A stretch of 64,000 bases of DNA, taken from contig CM055901.1 of NCBI GenBank assembly GCA_029582155.1, positions 45,041,580-45,105,579 of the forward strand, written 5' to 3'. The notes beneath the pieces were generated by a model, which was not told the DNA's origin, searched no databases, and saw nothing but the letters and a program-made list of their open reading frames with translations. Positions 9,850 through 22,147 of the stretch are shown piece by piece (position 1 is the first letter of the stretch; each line of letters starts with the position of its first letter). The stretch comes from Panopea generosa (lineage: Eukaryota; Mollusca; Bivalvia; Adapedonta; Hiatellidae). Both the position numbers and the translations under genes were made by a program.

Positions 9850-12800
9850 ATTTTTTGACCAAGATAGTCTACAATAAACGATATCAGCGAACAAAAATAA
9901 TAAGTAAAACCAAGCTGGTTGACAACATTACCATCTCAGTGGTGGGGAAAATGATACATATAACACGATGGTTCATAACTAACGAGCTCAGCGAGAGACG
10001 AAGTGACCAGACTGACTAAAAACAAAACTATCTTAGTGGTAAGTACCAGCAAACTGGTTCAAAACAGTCGATCTCAGTGATGTGTGATTAGTATAACCAA
10101 AATATTAACAACAAATCCATCTCAGTTGTGGGTCGAAGTGATTAGTATAACCAAACTGGTTCACAACAAATCCATTTCAGTGATGGGTCGCAGTGATTAA
10201 TATTACCAAATTGGTTCACATCAAATCCATTTCAGTGATGGGTCGCAGTGATAAGTATAACCATACTAGTTCACAACAAAATAATCTCAGAGATGGGTCA
10301 AAGTGATTAGTATAACCAAACTGGTTCACAACAAATCCATCTCAGTGATGAGTCAAAGTGATTAGTACAACCAAATTGGTTCACAACAAAATAAGCTCAG
10401 TGATGGGTCGAAGTTATTAGTATAATCAAACTGGTTCACAGCAAAATAATCTCATTGATACGTCGAAGTTATTAGTATTACCAGATAAGTTCATAACCAA
10501 TCCATCTCAGTGATTGGTCGGAAGGATTAGTATAACCAGACTAGTTCACAACCAATCCATCTCAGTGATGGGTCGGAAGGATTAGTATAACCAGACTAGT
10601 TCACAACCAATCCATCTCAGTGATGGGTCGAAGTTATAAGTATAACTAGACTAGTTCACAACCAATCCATCTCAGTGATAGGTCGAAGTAATTAGTATAA
10701 CCAAACTGGTTCACAACAAATCCATCTCAGTGATGGGTCGAAGTGATTAGTATAACCAAATTGGTTTGCAACAAATCGATCTCAGTGATAAGTCGAAGTG
10801 ATTAGTATATCCAGACTAGTTCACAACAAAATAAGCTCAGTGGTGGGTCGAAGTGATTAATATAACCAGACTAGTTCACAACCAATCCATCTCAGTGATG
10901 TGTCGAAATGATAAGTATAACTAGACTAGTTCACAACCAATCCATCTCAGTGATGTGTCGAAATGATAAGTATAACTAGACTAGTTCACAACCAATCCAT
11001 CTCAGTGACAGGTCGAAGTAATTAGTATAACCAAACTGGTTCACAACAAATCCATCTCAGTGATGGGTCGAAGTGATTAGTATAACCAAATTGGTTTGCA
11101 ACAAATCGATCTCAGTGATAAGTCGAAGTAATTAGTATATCCAGACTAGTTCACAACAAAATAAGCTCAGTGGTGGGTCGAAGTGATTAATATAACCAGG
11201 CTAGTTCACAACCAATCCATCTTAGTGATGTGTCGAAATGTTAGTATAACTAGACTAGTTCACAACCAATCCATCTTAGTGATGTGTCGAAATGTTAGTA
11301 TAACTAGACTAGTTCACAACCAATCCATCTCAGTGACAGGTCGAAGTGATTAGTATAACCAAACTAGTTCACAACAAAATAATATCAGTGATGGATCGAA
11401 GTGATTAGTACAACCAGACTAGTTCACAACCAATCCATCTCAGTGATTGGTCGAAGTGATAAGTATAACCAGACTAATTCACAACAGTTAATCTCAGTAA
11501 TGGGTTGGAGTGACTAGTATAACCAGACTTGTTCACAACAAAATAATCTCAGTGATGGATCGAAGTGAACAGTATAACCAGACTAGTTCACAACCAATCC
11601 ATCTCAGTGATGGGTCAATGTGATAAGTATGACCAGACTGGTTCACATCCAATCCATCTCAGTAATGGGTCGAAGTTATAAGTATAACTAGACTAGTTCA
11701 CAACAAAATTATATCAGTGATGGGTCGAAGTGATAAGTATAACCATACTAGTTCACAACAAAATAATCTCAGTGATGGGTCGAGGTGATAAGTATAACCA
11801 TACTAGTTCACAACAAAATAATCTCAGTGATGGGTCGAGGTGATTAGTATAACCAGACTATTTCCAACAAATCCATCTCTGTGATAGGTCCAAGTGATTA
11901 GTATATCCAGACTAGTTCACAACAAAATTAGCTCAGTGGTGGGTCGAAGTGATTAATATAACAAGACTAGTTCACAACCAATCCATCTCAGTGATGTGTC
12001 GAAATGATAAGTATAACTAGACTAGTTCACAACCAATCCATCTCAGTGATAGGTCGAAGTGATTAGTATAACCAAACTGGTTCACAACAAATCCATCTAA
12101 GTGATAGGTCGAAATGATTAGTATAACCAAATTTGTTCACAACAAATCCAACTCAGTGATGGGTCGAAGTGATTAGTATAACCAAATTGGTTCACAACAA
12201 ATTCATCTCAGTGATGGGTCGAAGTGATTAGTATAACCAAACTGGTTCACAACAAATCCATCTAAGTGATAGGTCGAAATGATTAGTATAACCAAATTGG
12301 TTCACAACAAATCCATCTCAGTGATGGGTCTAAATGATCAGTAAACCAAATTGGTTTACAACAAATCCATCTCAGTGATAGGTCTAAATGATCAGTAAAC
12401 CAAATTGGTTTACAACAAATCCATCTCAGTGATGGGTCGAAGTGATTAGTATATCCAAATTGGTTCACAACAAATCCATCTCAGTGATGGGTCGAAGTGA
12501 TAAGTATATTCAGATTAGTTCACAACAAATTCATCTCAATGATGGGTCGAAGTGATTAATATAACCAGACTAGTTCACAACCAATCCATCTCAGTGATGG
12601 GTCGAAATGATTAGTATAACCAAACTGGTTCACAACAAATCCATCTAAGTGATAGGTCGAAATGATTAGTATAACCAAATTTGTTCACAACAAATCCAAC
12701 TCAGTGATGGGTCGAAGTGATTAGTATAACCAAATTGGTTCACAACAAATTCATCTCAGTGATGGGTCGAAGTGATTAGTATAACCAAACTGGTTCACAA

Positions 12801-15097
12801 CAAATCCATCTAAGTGATAGGTCGAAATGATTAGTATAACCAAACTGGTTCACAACAAATCCATCTCAGTGATAGGTCGAAATGATTAGTATAACCAAAT
12901 TTGTTCACAACAAATCCAACTCAGTGATGGGTCGAAGTGATTAGTATAACCAAATTGGTTCACAACAAATTCATCTCAGTGATGGGTCGAAGTGATTAGT
13001 ATAACCAAACTGGTTCACAACAAATCCATCTAAGTGATAGGTCGAAATGATTAGTATAACCAAACTGGTTCACAACAAATCCATCTCAGTGATAGGTCGA
13101 AATGATTAGTATAACCAAATTGGTTCACAACAAATCCATCTAAGTGATACGTCGAAATGATTAGTATAACCATATTGGTTCACAACAAATCCATCTCAGT
13201 GATGGGTCGAAGTGATTAGTATAACCAAATTGGTTCACAATAAATCCATCTCAGTGGTGGGTCGAAGTGATTAGTATAACCAAACTGGTTCACAACAAAT
13301 ATATCTCAGTGATTGGTCGAAGTGATTAGTATAACCAAACTAGTTCGCAACAAACCCGTCTCAGTGATGGGTCGATGTGATTAGTATAACCAAATTGGTT
13401 CACAAAAAAATCATCTCAGTGATGGGTCGAAGTGATTAGTATAACCAAATTGGTTTACAACAAATACATCTCAGTGATGGGTCGAAGTGATTAGTATAAC
13501 CAAACTGGTTCACAACAAATCCATCTCAGTGATAGGTCGAAATGATTAGTATAACTAAACTGGTTCACAACAAATCCATCTAAGTGATAGGTCGAAATGA
13601 TTAGTATAACCAAATTGGTTCACAACAAATCCATCTCAGTAATTAATCGAAGTGATTAGTATAACCAAATTGTTTCACAACAAATTCATCTCAGTGATGG
13701 GTCGAAGTGATTAGTATAACCAAATTGGTTCACAACAAATCCATCTCAGTAATTAATCGAAGTGATTAGTACAACCAAACTGGTTCACAACAAATCCATC
13801 TCAGTGATAGGTCGAAATGATTAGTATAACCAAATTGGTTCACAACAAATCCATCTAAGTGATACGTCGAAATGATTAGTATAACCATATTGGTTCACAA
13901 CAAATCCATCTCAGTGATGGGTCGAAGTGATTAGTATAACCAAACTGGTTCACAACAAATATATCTCAGTGATTGGTCGAAGTGATTAGTATAACCAAAC
14001 TAGTTCGCAACAAACCCGTCTCAGTGATGGGTCGATGTGATTAGTATAACCAAATTGGTTCACAAAAAAATCATCTCAGTGATGGGTCGAAGTGATTAGT
14101 ATAACCAAATTGGTTTACAACAAATTCATCTCAGTGATGGGTCGAAGTGATTAGTATAACCAAACTGGTTCACAACAAATCTATCTCAGTGATTGGTCGA
14201 AGTGATTAGTATAACCAAACTAGTTCGCAACAAACCCGTCTCAGTGATGGGTCGATGTGATTAGTATAACCAAATTGGTTCACAAAAAAATCATCTCAGT
14301 GATGGGTCGAAGTGATTAGTATAACCAAATTGGTTTACAACAAATCCATCTCAGCGATGGGTCGAAGTGATTAGTATAACCAAACTGGTTAACAACAACT
14401 CCATCTAAGTGATAGGTCGAAATGATTAGTATAACCAAATTGGTTCAAAACAAATTTATCTCAGTGATGGGTCGAAGTGATTAGTATAACCAAATCCATC
14501 TAAGTGATAAGTCGAAATGATTAGTATAACCAAATTGGTTCACAACAAATCCATCTCAGTGATGGGTCAAAATGATTAGTATAACCAAATTGGTTCACAA
14601 CAAATCCATCTCAGCGATGGGTCGAAGTGATTAGTATAACCAAACTGGTTCACAACAAATCCATCTAAGTGATAGGTCGAAATGATTAGTATAACCAAAT
14701 TGGTTCACAACAAATCCATCTCAGTGATGGGTCGAAATGATTAGTATAACCAAATTGGTTCACAACAAATCCATTTCAGTGATGGGTCGAAGTGATTAGT
14801 ATAACCAAATTGGTTCACAACAAATCCATCTCAGTGATGGGTCGAAGTGATTAGTATAACCAAACTAGTTCACAACAAATCCATCTCAGTGATGGGTCGA
14901 AGTGATTAGTATAACCAGACTAGTTCACAACAAACCCGTCTCAGTGATGGGTCGATGTGATTAGTATAACTAGACTAATTCACAACAAACCCGTCTCAGT
15001 GATGGGTCGATGTGATTAGTATAACCAAACGGATTTTTTACAAAACCATCTCAGTGATGGGTCGAAATGATTAGTATAATCAAACTGTTTCACAACA
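9850..15097. repeat. Satellite array of 55-bp monomers, about 95 units
   Basis: A 55-bp monomer with core text AAGTGATTAGTATAACC, then GGTTCACAACAAATCC, then ATCTCAGTGATGGGTCG, is repeated head to tail for over 5.2 kb. The left part (about 10.5-12.0 kb) is dominated by a CTAGTTCACAACCAATCC variant, the right part by a TTGGTTCACAACAAATCC variant. The first units (9.85-10.1 kb) are the most diverged. On the right, variant monomers recur at multiples of 55: TAGTTCGCAACAAACCCGTC starts at 13341, 14001 and 14221 (intervals 660 and 220). This shows 4- and 12-monomer higher-order units. Most monomers have a small dyad, AACCAA-A-TTGGTT. No gene is present; an open minus-strand frame at 12.3-12.5 kb is an artefact. 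Confidence 0.97.
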
Positions 15098-15190
15098 AAT
15101 GTTTGCCTCCAATCTCAATCTTTGCATTGATGGTGAGTTTTATCCTATCCCGAGCTTTGTTGTCTTCTGACAACTCTTGTTTAATTATGC
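15098..15190 (-). repeat. Dispersed repeat end, inverted copy of 55036-55120
   Basis: On the minus strand the text runs AAACAAGAGTTGTCAGAAG, ..AAAGCTCG.., AAAACTCACC, GCAAAGATTGAGAT, GGAGGCAAAC. It matches the plus-strand start of the repeat at 55036-55120 block for block. It directly abuts the last satellite monomer. Confidence 0.8.
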
Positions 15191-15432
15191 AATGTATTTA
15201 CAACACAATTGAACTGATCTCAACTGTTTGTTTTTGCTATTTTATTCAATATACATACACATTTCAATGTCCAACTTGACAAGTTGAGAAGCAGGATCCG
15301 CGTACTCCAACACGTCCAATGTTTCATTATGCAATCTCTCTTTCAGCTGATGAAATCGGTGGTTTCTTGCTCTGTAAGCTCTGTTTTAGGGCTTTTTTTC
15401 CTCCATTGGCATGTTGCAAAATTCTAGTTTCA

Positions 15433-15561
15433 TTAGACAAGTATTTTCTGTTCCTGACCATCGTTGGCTAGGAGAAAGTTTTCTCCTGATGATGTTTCCA
15501 TCCATTTTCCCTCGATAATGATTTCTGGACGCGACTTAGGTAAAACCGGTAATAGCTTGGC
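15433..15561 (-). mobile_element. MULE-like transposase fragment (relic)
   Basis: The minus-strand translation reads LPVLPKSRPEIIIEGKWM and then ETSSGENFLLANDGQEQKIL before a stop. The pattern (PxLPxS, EGxW, SGExFLLxNDG) resembles the region just before the catalytic DDE domain of animal Mutator-like (MULE) transposases. Only about 40 codons remain. Further coding-looking text in other frames continues to about 15290. It is a relic, recognised by eye only. Confidence 0.4.
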
Positions 15562-18439
15562 TCTTTGTTTGAAAATGTATATCAAACCTTATTAGACATA
15601 TTACAACAAATAACAAAATTTAATGCACAGTATAATTTATTGCTATAATTAAAACGACATTGAGGAGACAGTTTACAATACCATTTTTTGTGCGCATGTA
15701 ACATTTTTTTTTAAAATAAAATAAAATCTTTTACTTAGTATCTGTATAAAGTAGGTCTAGCTGAGAAGAACGTCGGTGGTATAGATGCTACAGCCTCAGT
15801 TTCTTCGTCCCATTCGTGAGTACAAAGGAAATATATCATCTCATCGTATATTGCTCGAATTGGTTCCACTGTATCTCTCACTCTTTTTTCTGACATAACT
15901 CATCATTTCTGCGACTGATACCCCAGTAACATTAAATATATGAGTATTTAATTATCATTCACCTAATCACCTTAATTAGACTTTTAATTATCCAATCATA
16001 AATTGTTTCATTTTCAATCCACTAATTAAAACCACATTTTTATTAACAAATTTATGCATATTATTTATCATAATAAATTGTAGTTTGCCTTATACATAAT
16101 TTTCAATTTTATGAGCAGCGAAGAAAAAACACAGGTTATTTGAAGGTGTGAATAGGAAAGCTGGGAACATGAGATTGTTTGCTTAGGCGCTAAATTAAAA
16201 AGTTGGGAAAGTGAGATACAACCGTTCTTTTCATCAAAATAAGGAGAAAGTGTAACCATTTTTTTTTTTTAAAAAGTATAGCCCACCAGAGTACTTATCA
16301 CCACTTAAATTTATTGTTATATCCGAACAATACATTTCCACCACCCTTACTACTTTTTCAATTTTAAACAATAGAGGTTGGGAAAGTGAGAACATACCTT
16401 AATTATACACCGATACATATTCTGATAGTAAACGCATGTCAAAGCATTCACCTCTTTAGTTTATTGAATAAAAGCACTGCACAAGCATTGTTTCTCGATG
16501 AATGGGTATATTGTTAATCTACGTAAGATTAGGCAGAGTATTTCATTACCCTACTAACAAAATGTTTTATCTTAAAAAGCAGTTATACTGACTTCCTATT
16601 CCCACACGCACACTCTCCCAAATTTAATGAGTATAAGGGATTCTAGCTACGCGCCTGTTGGTAATACTGTTTTCAAAATCTTATAAACAGTAAGTTAGTT
16701 TAAACACATTTTATTTCAAATATTTTAAATGAGAATGGGCCACAAGTTCCTTCAACTTGGAGTCGGCTCTTCCCATACAAGAAACACATTTGAGAAGACA
16801 TATAAAATATATGATATTATAATAAGTTGGCTATATAAATCCTTGGCTATATCAAGTTGAACAAAGCATGCATTTGTATAATACCTAAGCATGGTTTGTT
16901 GAATTCGACTAGTCAAACCGTAACTCTTTGTTTCTTTTTAATTGACACGTGTCAATTCCACTCTGATGGTAATCACACCACACGTGTTGGCCGTCTGACT
17001 GACTTACACGTTGGGATGAAAGACCACAGTTATTGGCGTAGTAATTTACCTGGTTATTCTTTAGCGTAAACGGATATTTTTGCACTCTTTTCTCTATGTA
17101 ATTAAAATAAATATCATATATATTAACTAAATATATACACAAAACACATATTGCAGCTAACAACGATCTTTAAAACGTATTTTCAAAGAGACTATTTTTT
17201 CATACGCCATGGAATTTCCATTGCCGAGGGCTGTTCACGTTTCTGAAAGAACTCGTATGCGTGAACAGGGTATGCATATATATCGTACAATAGTCCCCGA
17301 TTTTTTATTTTCTTTCTTAAACGCAAGAAAAATACGGAAACGTTGAAGACGACTCAACTTTGCTGTCAATATTTCTTGTGACCGGACCATCACTGGGGAA
17401 AATGAGTTTAATGGAGGAATTAAAGATAAAGAAGAATTAAGTCCTTCTTTGCACTGGACTGTATAAAACATTAAAATAATTGAACGAGGGTAATATCATT
17501 AGCAGATCTATAAAACACTACGATAGGCTGTCTGACTTAGTATCCATCCAATCAGCGTTAAATTTAGTTAAAAAGAAGAACGACAACTCTTGCACAAAAA
17601 TAATTAGGACAACTCGTCGCATTCGGACCACCTCGCCTGTCAAGATGTTGGTGTAAGTATCTTGAACTAAGAACGGGATCTTCTGTTAGGCGACTGTGTC
17701 TTCACTGGATTAAGCTGTGAAATCGCCAAGCTTAAAACTATGTTAAACAATTTTGCCCAAACTATATAATATATAAATTTTCCTCAGGCTTTTTGCCTCA
17801 TGATAAGTAAACTTCAAACAGAAAAATAATAAAATAATTCTTAAATTTTGAAATCTATATACAGTATAATGTTTTAAACCCTGTAGTGTTGAACTAAAAG
17901 TTGCTCAATACTATTTTAGATGAAGAAACTAGCTGTTTAAACAACATGTCTGGACATCATATGTTTCAAACTCAAACCAATACAGTATGTCTAGAACACT
18001 GCTCAGTTCCAGCATAAAAATGCACCTATATGTTTGAAGACTGCAGACGAGTAGAGCAATTGTCAACATAGCATATACTTTAAAGCAAAGTTAACTGCAT
18101 ATTTGATGGCTGTCACCTAATTCATTATAAATATGAAACTATTAACATAAGTATACATGAACAATTACTTGGAGCTATGAGTGATAATACGCTGTCTTGC
18201 CATATCTAAGTCGACCATGTTATAAAAAATGTAATTCATTAGGCCACATGAAAAAATAGTTTTGTTTCATGTGATCCGACCGAATCAATATTCTAACCAC
18301 CGAGTCCAAAAAAAATACGGTATTGATTTTTTTTGTTTTTCTTTCCATTTCGATTCATGAACCATGGAGACGAGAAGAAAAAAAAATTCCTACCCATTTT
18401 TTTCCAACATGTCACTGCAAATATTTCTCTTTTTTTTCA
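15562..18439. other. Non-coding stretch, nothing firm
   Basis: No exon or known repeat was recognised. The phrase TTGGGAAAGTGAGA recurs near 16203 and 16379. A perfect 18-bp palindrome is at 16940. Confidence 0.4.
16940..16957. promoter_or_regulatory. Perfect 18-bp palindrome centred on CACGTG
   Basis: AATTGACACGTGTCAATT is fully self-complementary and contains an E-box/G-box hexamer, as bound by bHLH factors. No gene start is known nearby, so any function is conjecture. Confidence 0.4.
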
Positions 18440-18808
18440 TTTAGCCATACTTAATCTTCTATCTCGCATCAAAGTATTTCTTTCTGTACCAAGGCGTAAG
18501 TTGTTTTGTTGCGTGTGTTTTTTTTCAATGCTTACACTTTACCCCACTGTTGTGTTATTGGGAAATTGTAATGTTTCACTTGTAGATAAAAGTGTAAGAT
18601 TTAAAAAGAGAGCCACTAGACATGTTCTCGATAAAAATTACGATAGCCCTACTCATTCTACAGAATTGTTCACTAAGCTTTTAATGGATGGCATTTCATG
18701 AAAAGGTTAATTTCAAATTCATGCATAAATCATTTAATGATCAAACTCCTGTATTTACTCTAACAGCTAGTGTCCATACACGTACATTACGGTCTCGTCT
18801 AAAATAAT
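18440..18808 (+). mobile_element. LINE 3' coding fragment (RT C-terminal region)
   Basis: Translation gives LLSRIKVFLSVPRRKLF, then GNCNVSLVDKSVRFKKRATR, HVLDKNYDSP and, after one frame change near 18690, WMAFHEKVNFKFMHKSFN and VHTRTLRSRLK. This is the typical C-terminal tail of animal non-LTR retrotransposon polymerases (ARLILDxxYD, MxFHERV, SDVHSRxxRS). It is 5' truncated, with one frameshift visible. Confidence 0.75.
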
Positions 18809-18937
18809 AGGTTTATTCTAAACAGTTAACACAATATCAGACGCATGGGAAATAATCACCGTAACGAACGATAAAAATGTTTGCTGGACGAGATGTCGTT
18901 ACGACCTTATAATCATAGAAAACCGATATGCATCTAT

Positions 18938-19056
18938 GTATATATATATATATACGAATGCATATATATATACGAATGCATATATATATATATACGAATA
19001 TGCATTGAGCAGAGCGGGGCGTGCACTTTGCGTACTTTAAAAGCTCCATATCCCAT

Positions 19057-19109
<53 letters not shown>

Positions 19110-19169
19110 GCGTACGCACATGCGCGCGCGCGTGTGTTCGTGCATGTATGTTATAGGCGCGCGCGCGCG

Positions 19170-19213
<44 letters not shown>
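18938..19213. repeat. Composite dinucleotide tracts: TA, TG, CG, CA
   Basis: Successive tracts are (TA)n near 18938-18992, interrupted by CGAATGCA; (TA)n then (TG)n at 19057-19105; (GC)n at 19122-19133; (GC)n at 19157-19178; and (AC)n at 19179-19213. Open frames rich in Val-Cys or His-Thr here are artefacts of these tracts. Confidence 0.95.
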
Positions 19214-19214
<1 letters not shown>

Positions 19215-19229
19215 CTGCATACATGCTTT

Positions 19230-20990
19230 TGCATAATGGAGGTTATAAATTATCCATGTTGTTGTTTTTTATATGCATTGCCTTATTTTAATGCTTTTTT
19301 ATTTTCATTTTGAAAGAATTGTCATGTTTGAATTTAGAAAAAAATGCTTGGAAATCGGGGCATGTATGCGTCTAATTTCATTTTTTCAACAGTGCACTAA
19401 ACAGAAAAAACAATTCTTTGATGACACAGGCACGTAGTGTCACATACTCAGATATTCTGCTGAGTAATATTAGAAACCAAGGCCAAACTATTGAAAATAC
19501 TTAAAAGTCGAGAGAAGCATTAGAAATGTAACAGGAGAGGGTTACAAATAGGTACATAAAAGTTTTGGCATGAACTGTTACATTCATAAAGCAACAGTGT
19601 TCACTGTGTCCTTTATGTAAAATATAGACATCTCCGATGTAGGTGTATATATATATATATATATATTAAGTAATGTGTTCTAGCCCAATGAAGTATAACA
19701 TTTGAATGGCGCCAGATGTTACCTTTTCAAAGGAATTTTATTTTATTCTAAAATCCCTTGCCATTTCTATTCTTAAAAATTCCTGCGGGGACAGTTTCCC
19801 CCGGACTCCCTCCAGCGGAAGTAGAATCACCTTCGCTCACCCTGCCCTGAGTAACATGCAAGGTTGCTTCGCTACACCCTCGTGACATATGACTTTTCTC
19901 ATTATATATACGTAGTGCAAAGGTTGACAAACAATACAAATGGGTCTCTTTATGAATTAAAGAACAAAGCTCAAAGGTGGGCTAGTGCATATCAAAGCAC
20001 GTCGTCGAACGATTTCATTTCTTTTATTTGATCGTCTGGGCTAGTCTTACCCATTAGCATACGGCGATTTAATTTAAATGCGACTAAATGGTAGGCTTGC
20101 ACCAAAAGCAATAGGTCCTACCAAATATTATAGCTTTTCACAGGCGTAGGAATTGAAACGCTCCTACATCCATGCTTTTGGATATCTATAGATCTTTATA
20201 GGGCGTAGTAAATATACTAATCCATTAATTACATATATACATATTAAAAGCTATAGCAAGGAAGTATATAAGTCCTTGGCTATAGAAGCCTACGCTTCCA
20301 GTCAGCAACAAGGCAAACTCGAGCAGTACCCGAGGAGTGGATCATCGGGGGCAGGTCTATTCCCCGGAACCCTTCATAATATTGATAAGGAAAATCCGGA
20401 GCCCACGGAACCCTTCATAACTTTCTTATTATGCAAAATAAATTCACAATTTTGGTACTAAATGAAAGAGCATGAATTTATCTTTACATTCATAGTAAAA
20501 CAATAACTTTAGTAAAAGAATTAGGATCAAAGTTAGGTATATGTTCATTGAGGCATAGTGCCACCATTGCAAAAAGGAAGTGCTTCCGTGGGGTAGTCGC
20601 ATAATGGCGGTTATAAATAATCCTCAATTCTTCTTCTTTAAAAATGCATTTTCCTTATTTTAATGCTCATTTTTTATTTGAATGGCATTATTGATGTATT
20701 TTGAACATTTTGATAGCATTGTCATGTTTGAAATGTGAATTTAGAAGAAAAAAAATGATGCTTGGAAATTGGGGTATGAATTCATGATTTCGGAAGTCTA
20801 CTTTCACTTTGTCACCAGTGTACACACTGAGCAGAAAAAAAATCTCTTATATGACACATGACCCCTACTTTTCTCATCATATTTTGATAGTGCAGAGGTT
20901 GACAAACAGTAAAATGTAGGTTTCACTTCTTTCATTTCGGACCCTCTATGAATGACAAGCCTTCAAACTTTTATTATTTACTATAGAATA
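19230..20990. repeat. Diverged direct duplication, copy 1 interrupted
   Basis: The block 19230-19435 (ATAATGGAGGTTATAAAT..., TTGTCATGTTTGAA, ATGCTTGGAAAT) matches 20603-20870. The following block 19888-19990 (CATATGACTTTTCTCAT, GTGCAAAGGTTGACAAACA, TTAAAGAACAAA) matches 20860-21015. In copy 1 about 450 bp separate the two blocks; in copy 2 they are contiguous. Copy 1 therefore received an insertion (19436-19887) or copy 2 lost it. Confidence 0.7.
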
Positions 20991-21296
20991 AAGAACAAAA
21001 ATCAATGGTGGGGTTACACCTTGAAATATTGCAGCGATAAAACCCGAAGGTTCTCCGATTGCGGTCCATAAATACTCTCTAGATTAGGAGTCTCGTTTGA
21101 TAGCTATTTACCCGACGCGAGGCGTGGTGTCTTGGATACATATATGACAAACTGGTGTCAGTTTGCTAATTTGCATTGAATTGAAAGGTAAAAAAACACA
21201 CAGATAAATTCCTGTATTTGTAAATTAAAGAGCCTATGTGATGCTGTATGGATTGTATGTCAAAACTTGTAGGAATCGGTCATGATGAGGTCATAT

Positions 21297-21880
21297 TCAG
21301 CACAGTCTGACAGTGGCTAGCGTCAATATTATTCCGTTCTTCCGCCCATCCTTGAATGTTTTCAGGTTGGACGCCGTGGACAGGTGCTCTGGTTCCACAG
21401 TCGTGTAGCCGAGGGGAAGAAGACGTGGAGAATATAACCCATTCTGCAAAAGGTTACAACGTATCTGATTGCGTGACCTCTGGTCACTACTACAGTAGCA
21501 GTGTGTTTTGCGGGATATGGCCATAGTTGATCCTATACATCATGATCAGATTGGCCTGCAGCCATCTATGTTGTAGAGAGGATGTGCTGCTATTTTTGTG
21601 GTAGGCTTCCTTGAGGAAACGTGCTGCCCTACATTGGACTGTTTCTAGTTGGTTCCCAGCATTAGTTCCCATACAGTCGAGCTGTACTCCAGCGTTAGTC
21701 TAATGAGGGTTTTGTGTAATTGGACCTTAGTTTCCTGTGGACAGCTAGGTCGGTTTCACCTTATGAATGCCAGGCTGTTGTTGGCTCTCTTGGTAGTTGA
21801 CCCGTCATTCATCTTCCAGTAGAGGTCATCCAAGAGCGTTGCCTCCAGGTATCGCTAGATACTTCCAACAATCACTTTCT
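21297..21880 (-). mobile_element. LINE 3' coding fragment, minus strand
   Basis: The minus-strand translation gives, in order, LTLEYSSTVWE-like text (about 21690), QLETVQCRAARFLKEAYHKN (about 21640), WLQANLIMMYRINYG, and a DGRKNGIILTLATVRL-like end. This matches the C-terminal order of Jockey/CR1-type polymerases (LEYASTVWDP, LExVQRRAARFV, RLxMMYKI). Frame changes are present and the 5' part is missing. Confidence 0.75.
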
Positions 21881-21939
21881 GATTATTATAGGAAGCATCG
21901 TTTCCGAGGAAGGTTTACGGATATTGCATCACTGATTAA

Positions 21940-22147
21940 CATAGAAATTCATTGAGATATTTAACGTGCACTGGGTATGGCTCCATATACCAGGCCATCT
22001 AACTGCTTAAATCCACTCCAAAGGATTTCATGCTTTCGCAGTACCTTGCCCAAATAAGGCACTGTTGAAGAAACCCCACGGGGAGTCCATCCAGGAACCT
22101 CTGGGTGTTGGAGCAAGCATGCTAACCACTAGATCACAACATCTGTT
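21940..22147 (-). mobile_element. tRNA-derived SINE, another family
   Basis: On the minus strand the head reads GTGATCTAGTGGTTAGCATG (A-box region) followed by GAGGTTCCTGGATGG (degenerate B box), then a roughly 150-bp body without tRNA similarity. It lies directly behind the LINE fragment in the same orientation. Confidence 0.6.

Noticed and set aside
9850-15097. CRISPR-like array
   Set aside because: Units are contiguous 55-bp monomers with no unique spacers, in a eukaryotic context.
18837-19313. Four overlapping frames rich in Val-Cys, His-Thr or Ala-Arg
   Set aside because: They translate dinucleotide tracts on both strands.
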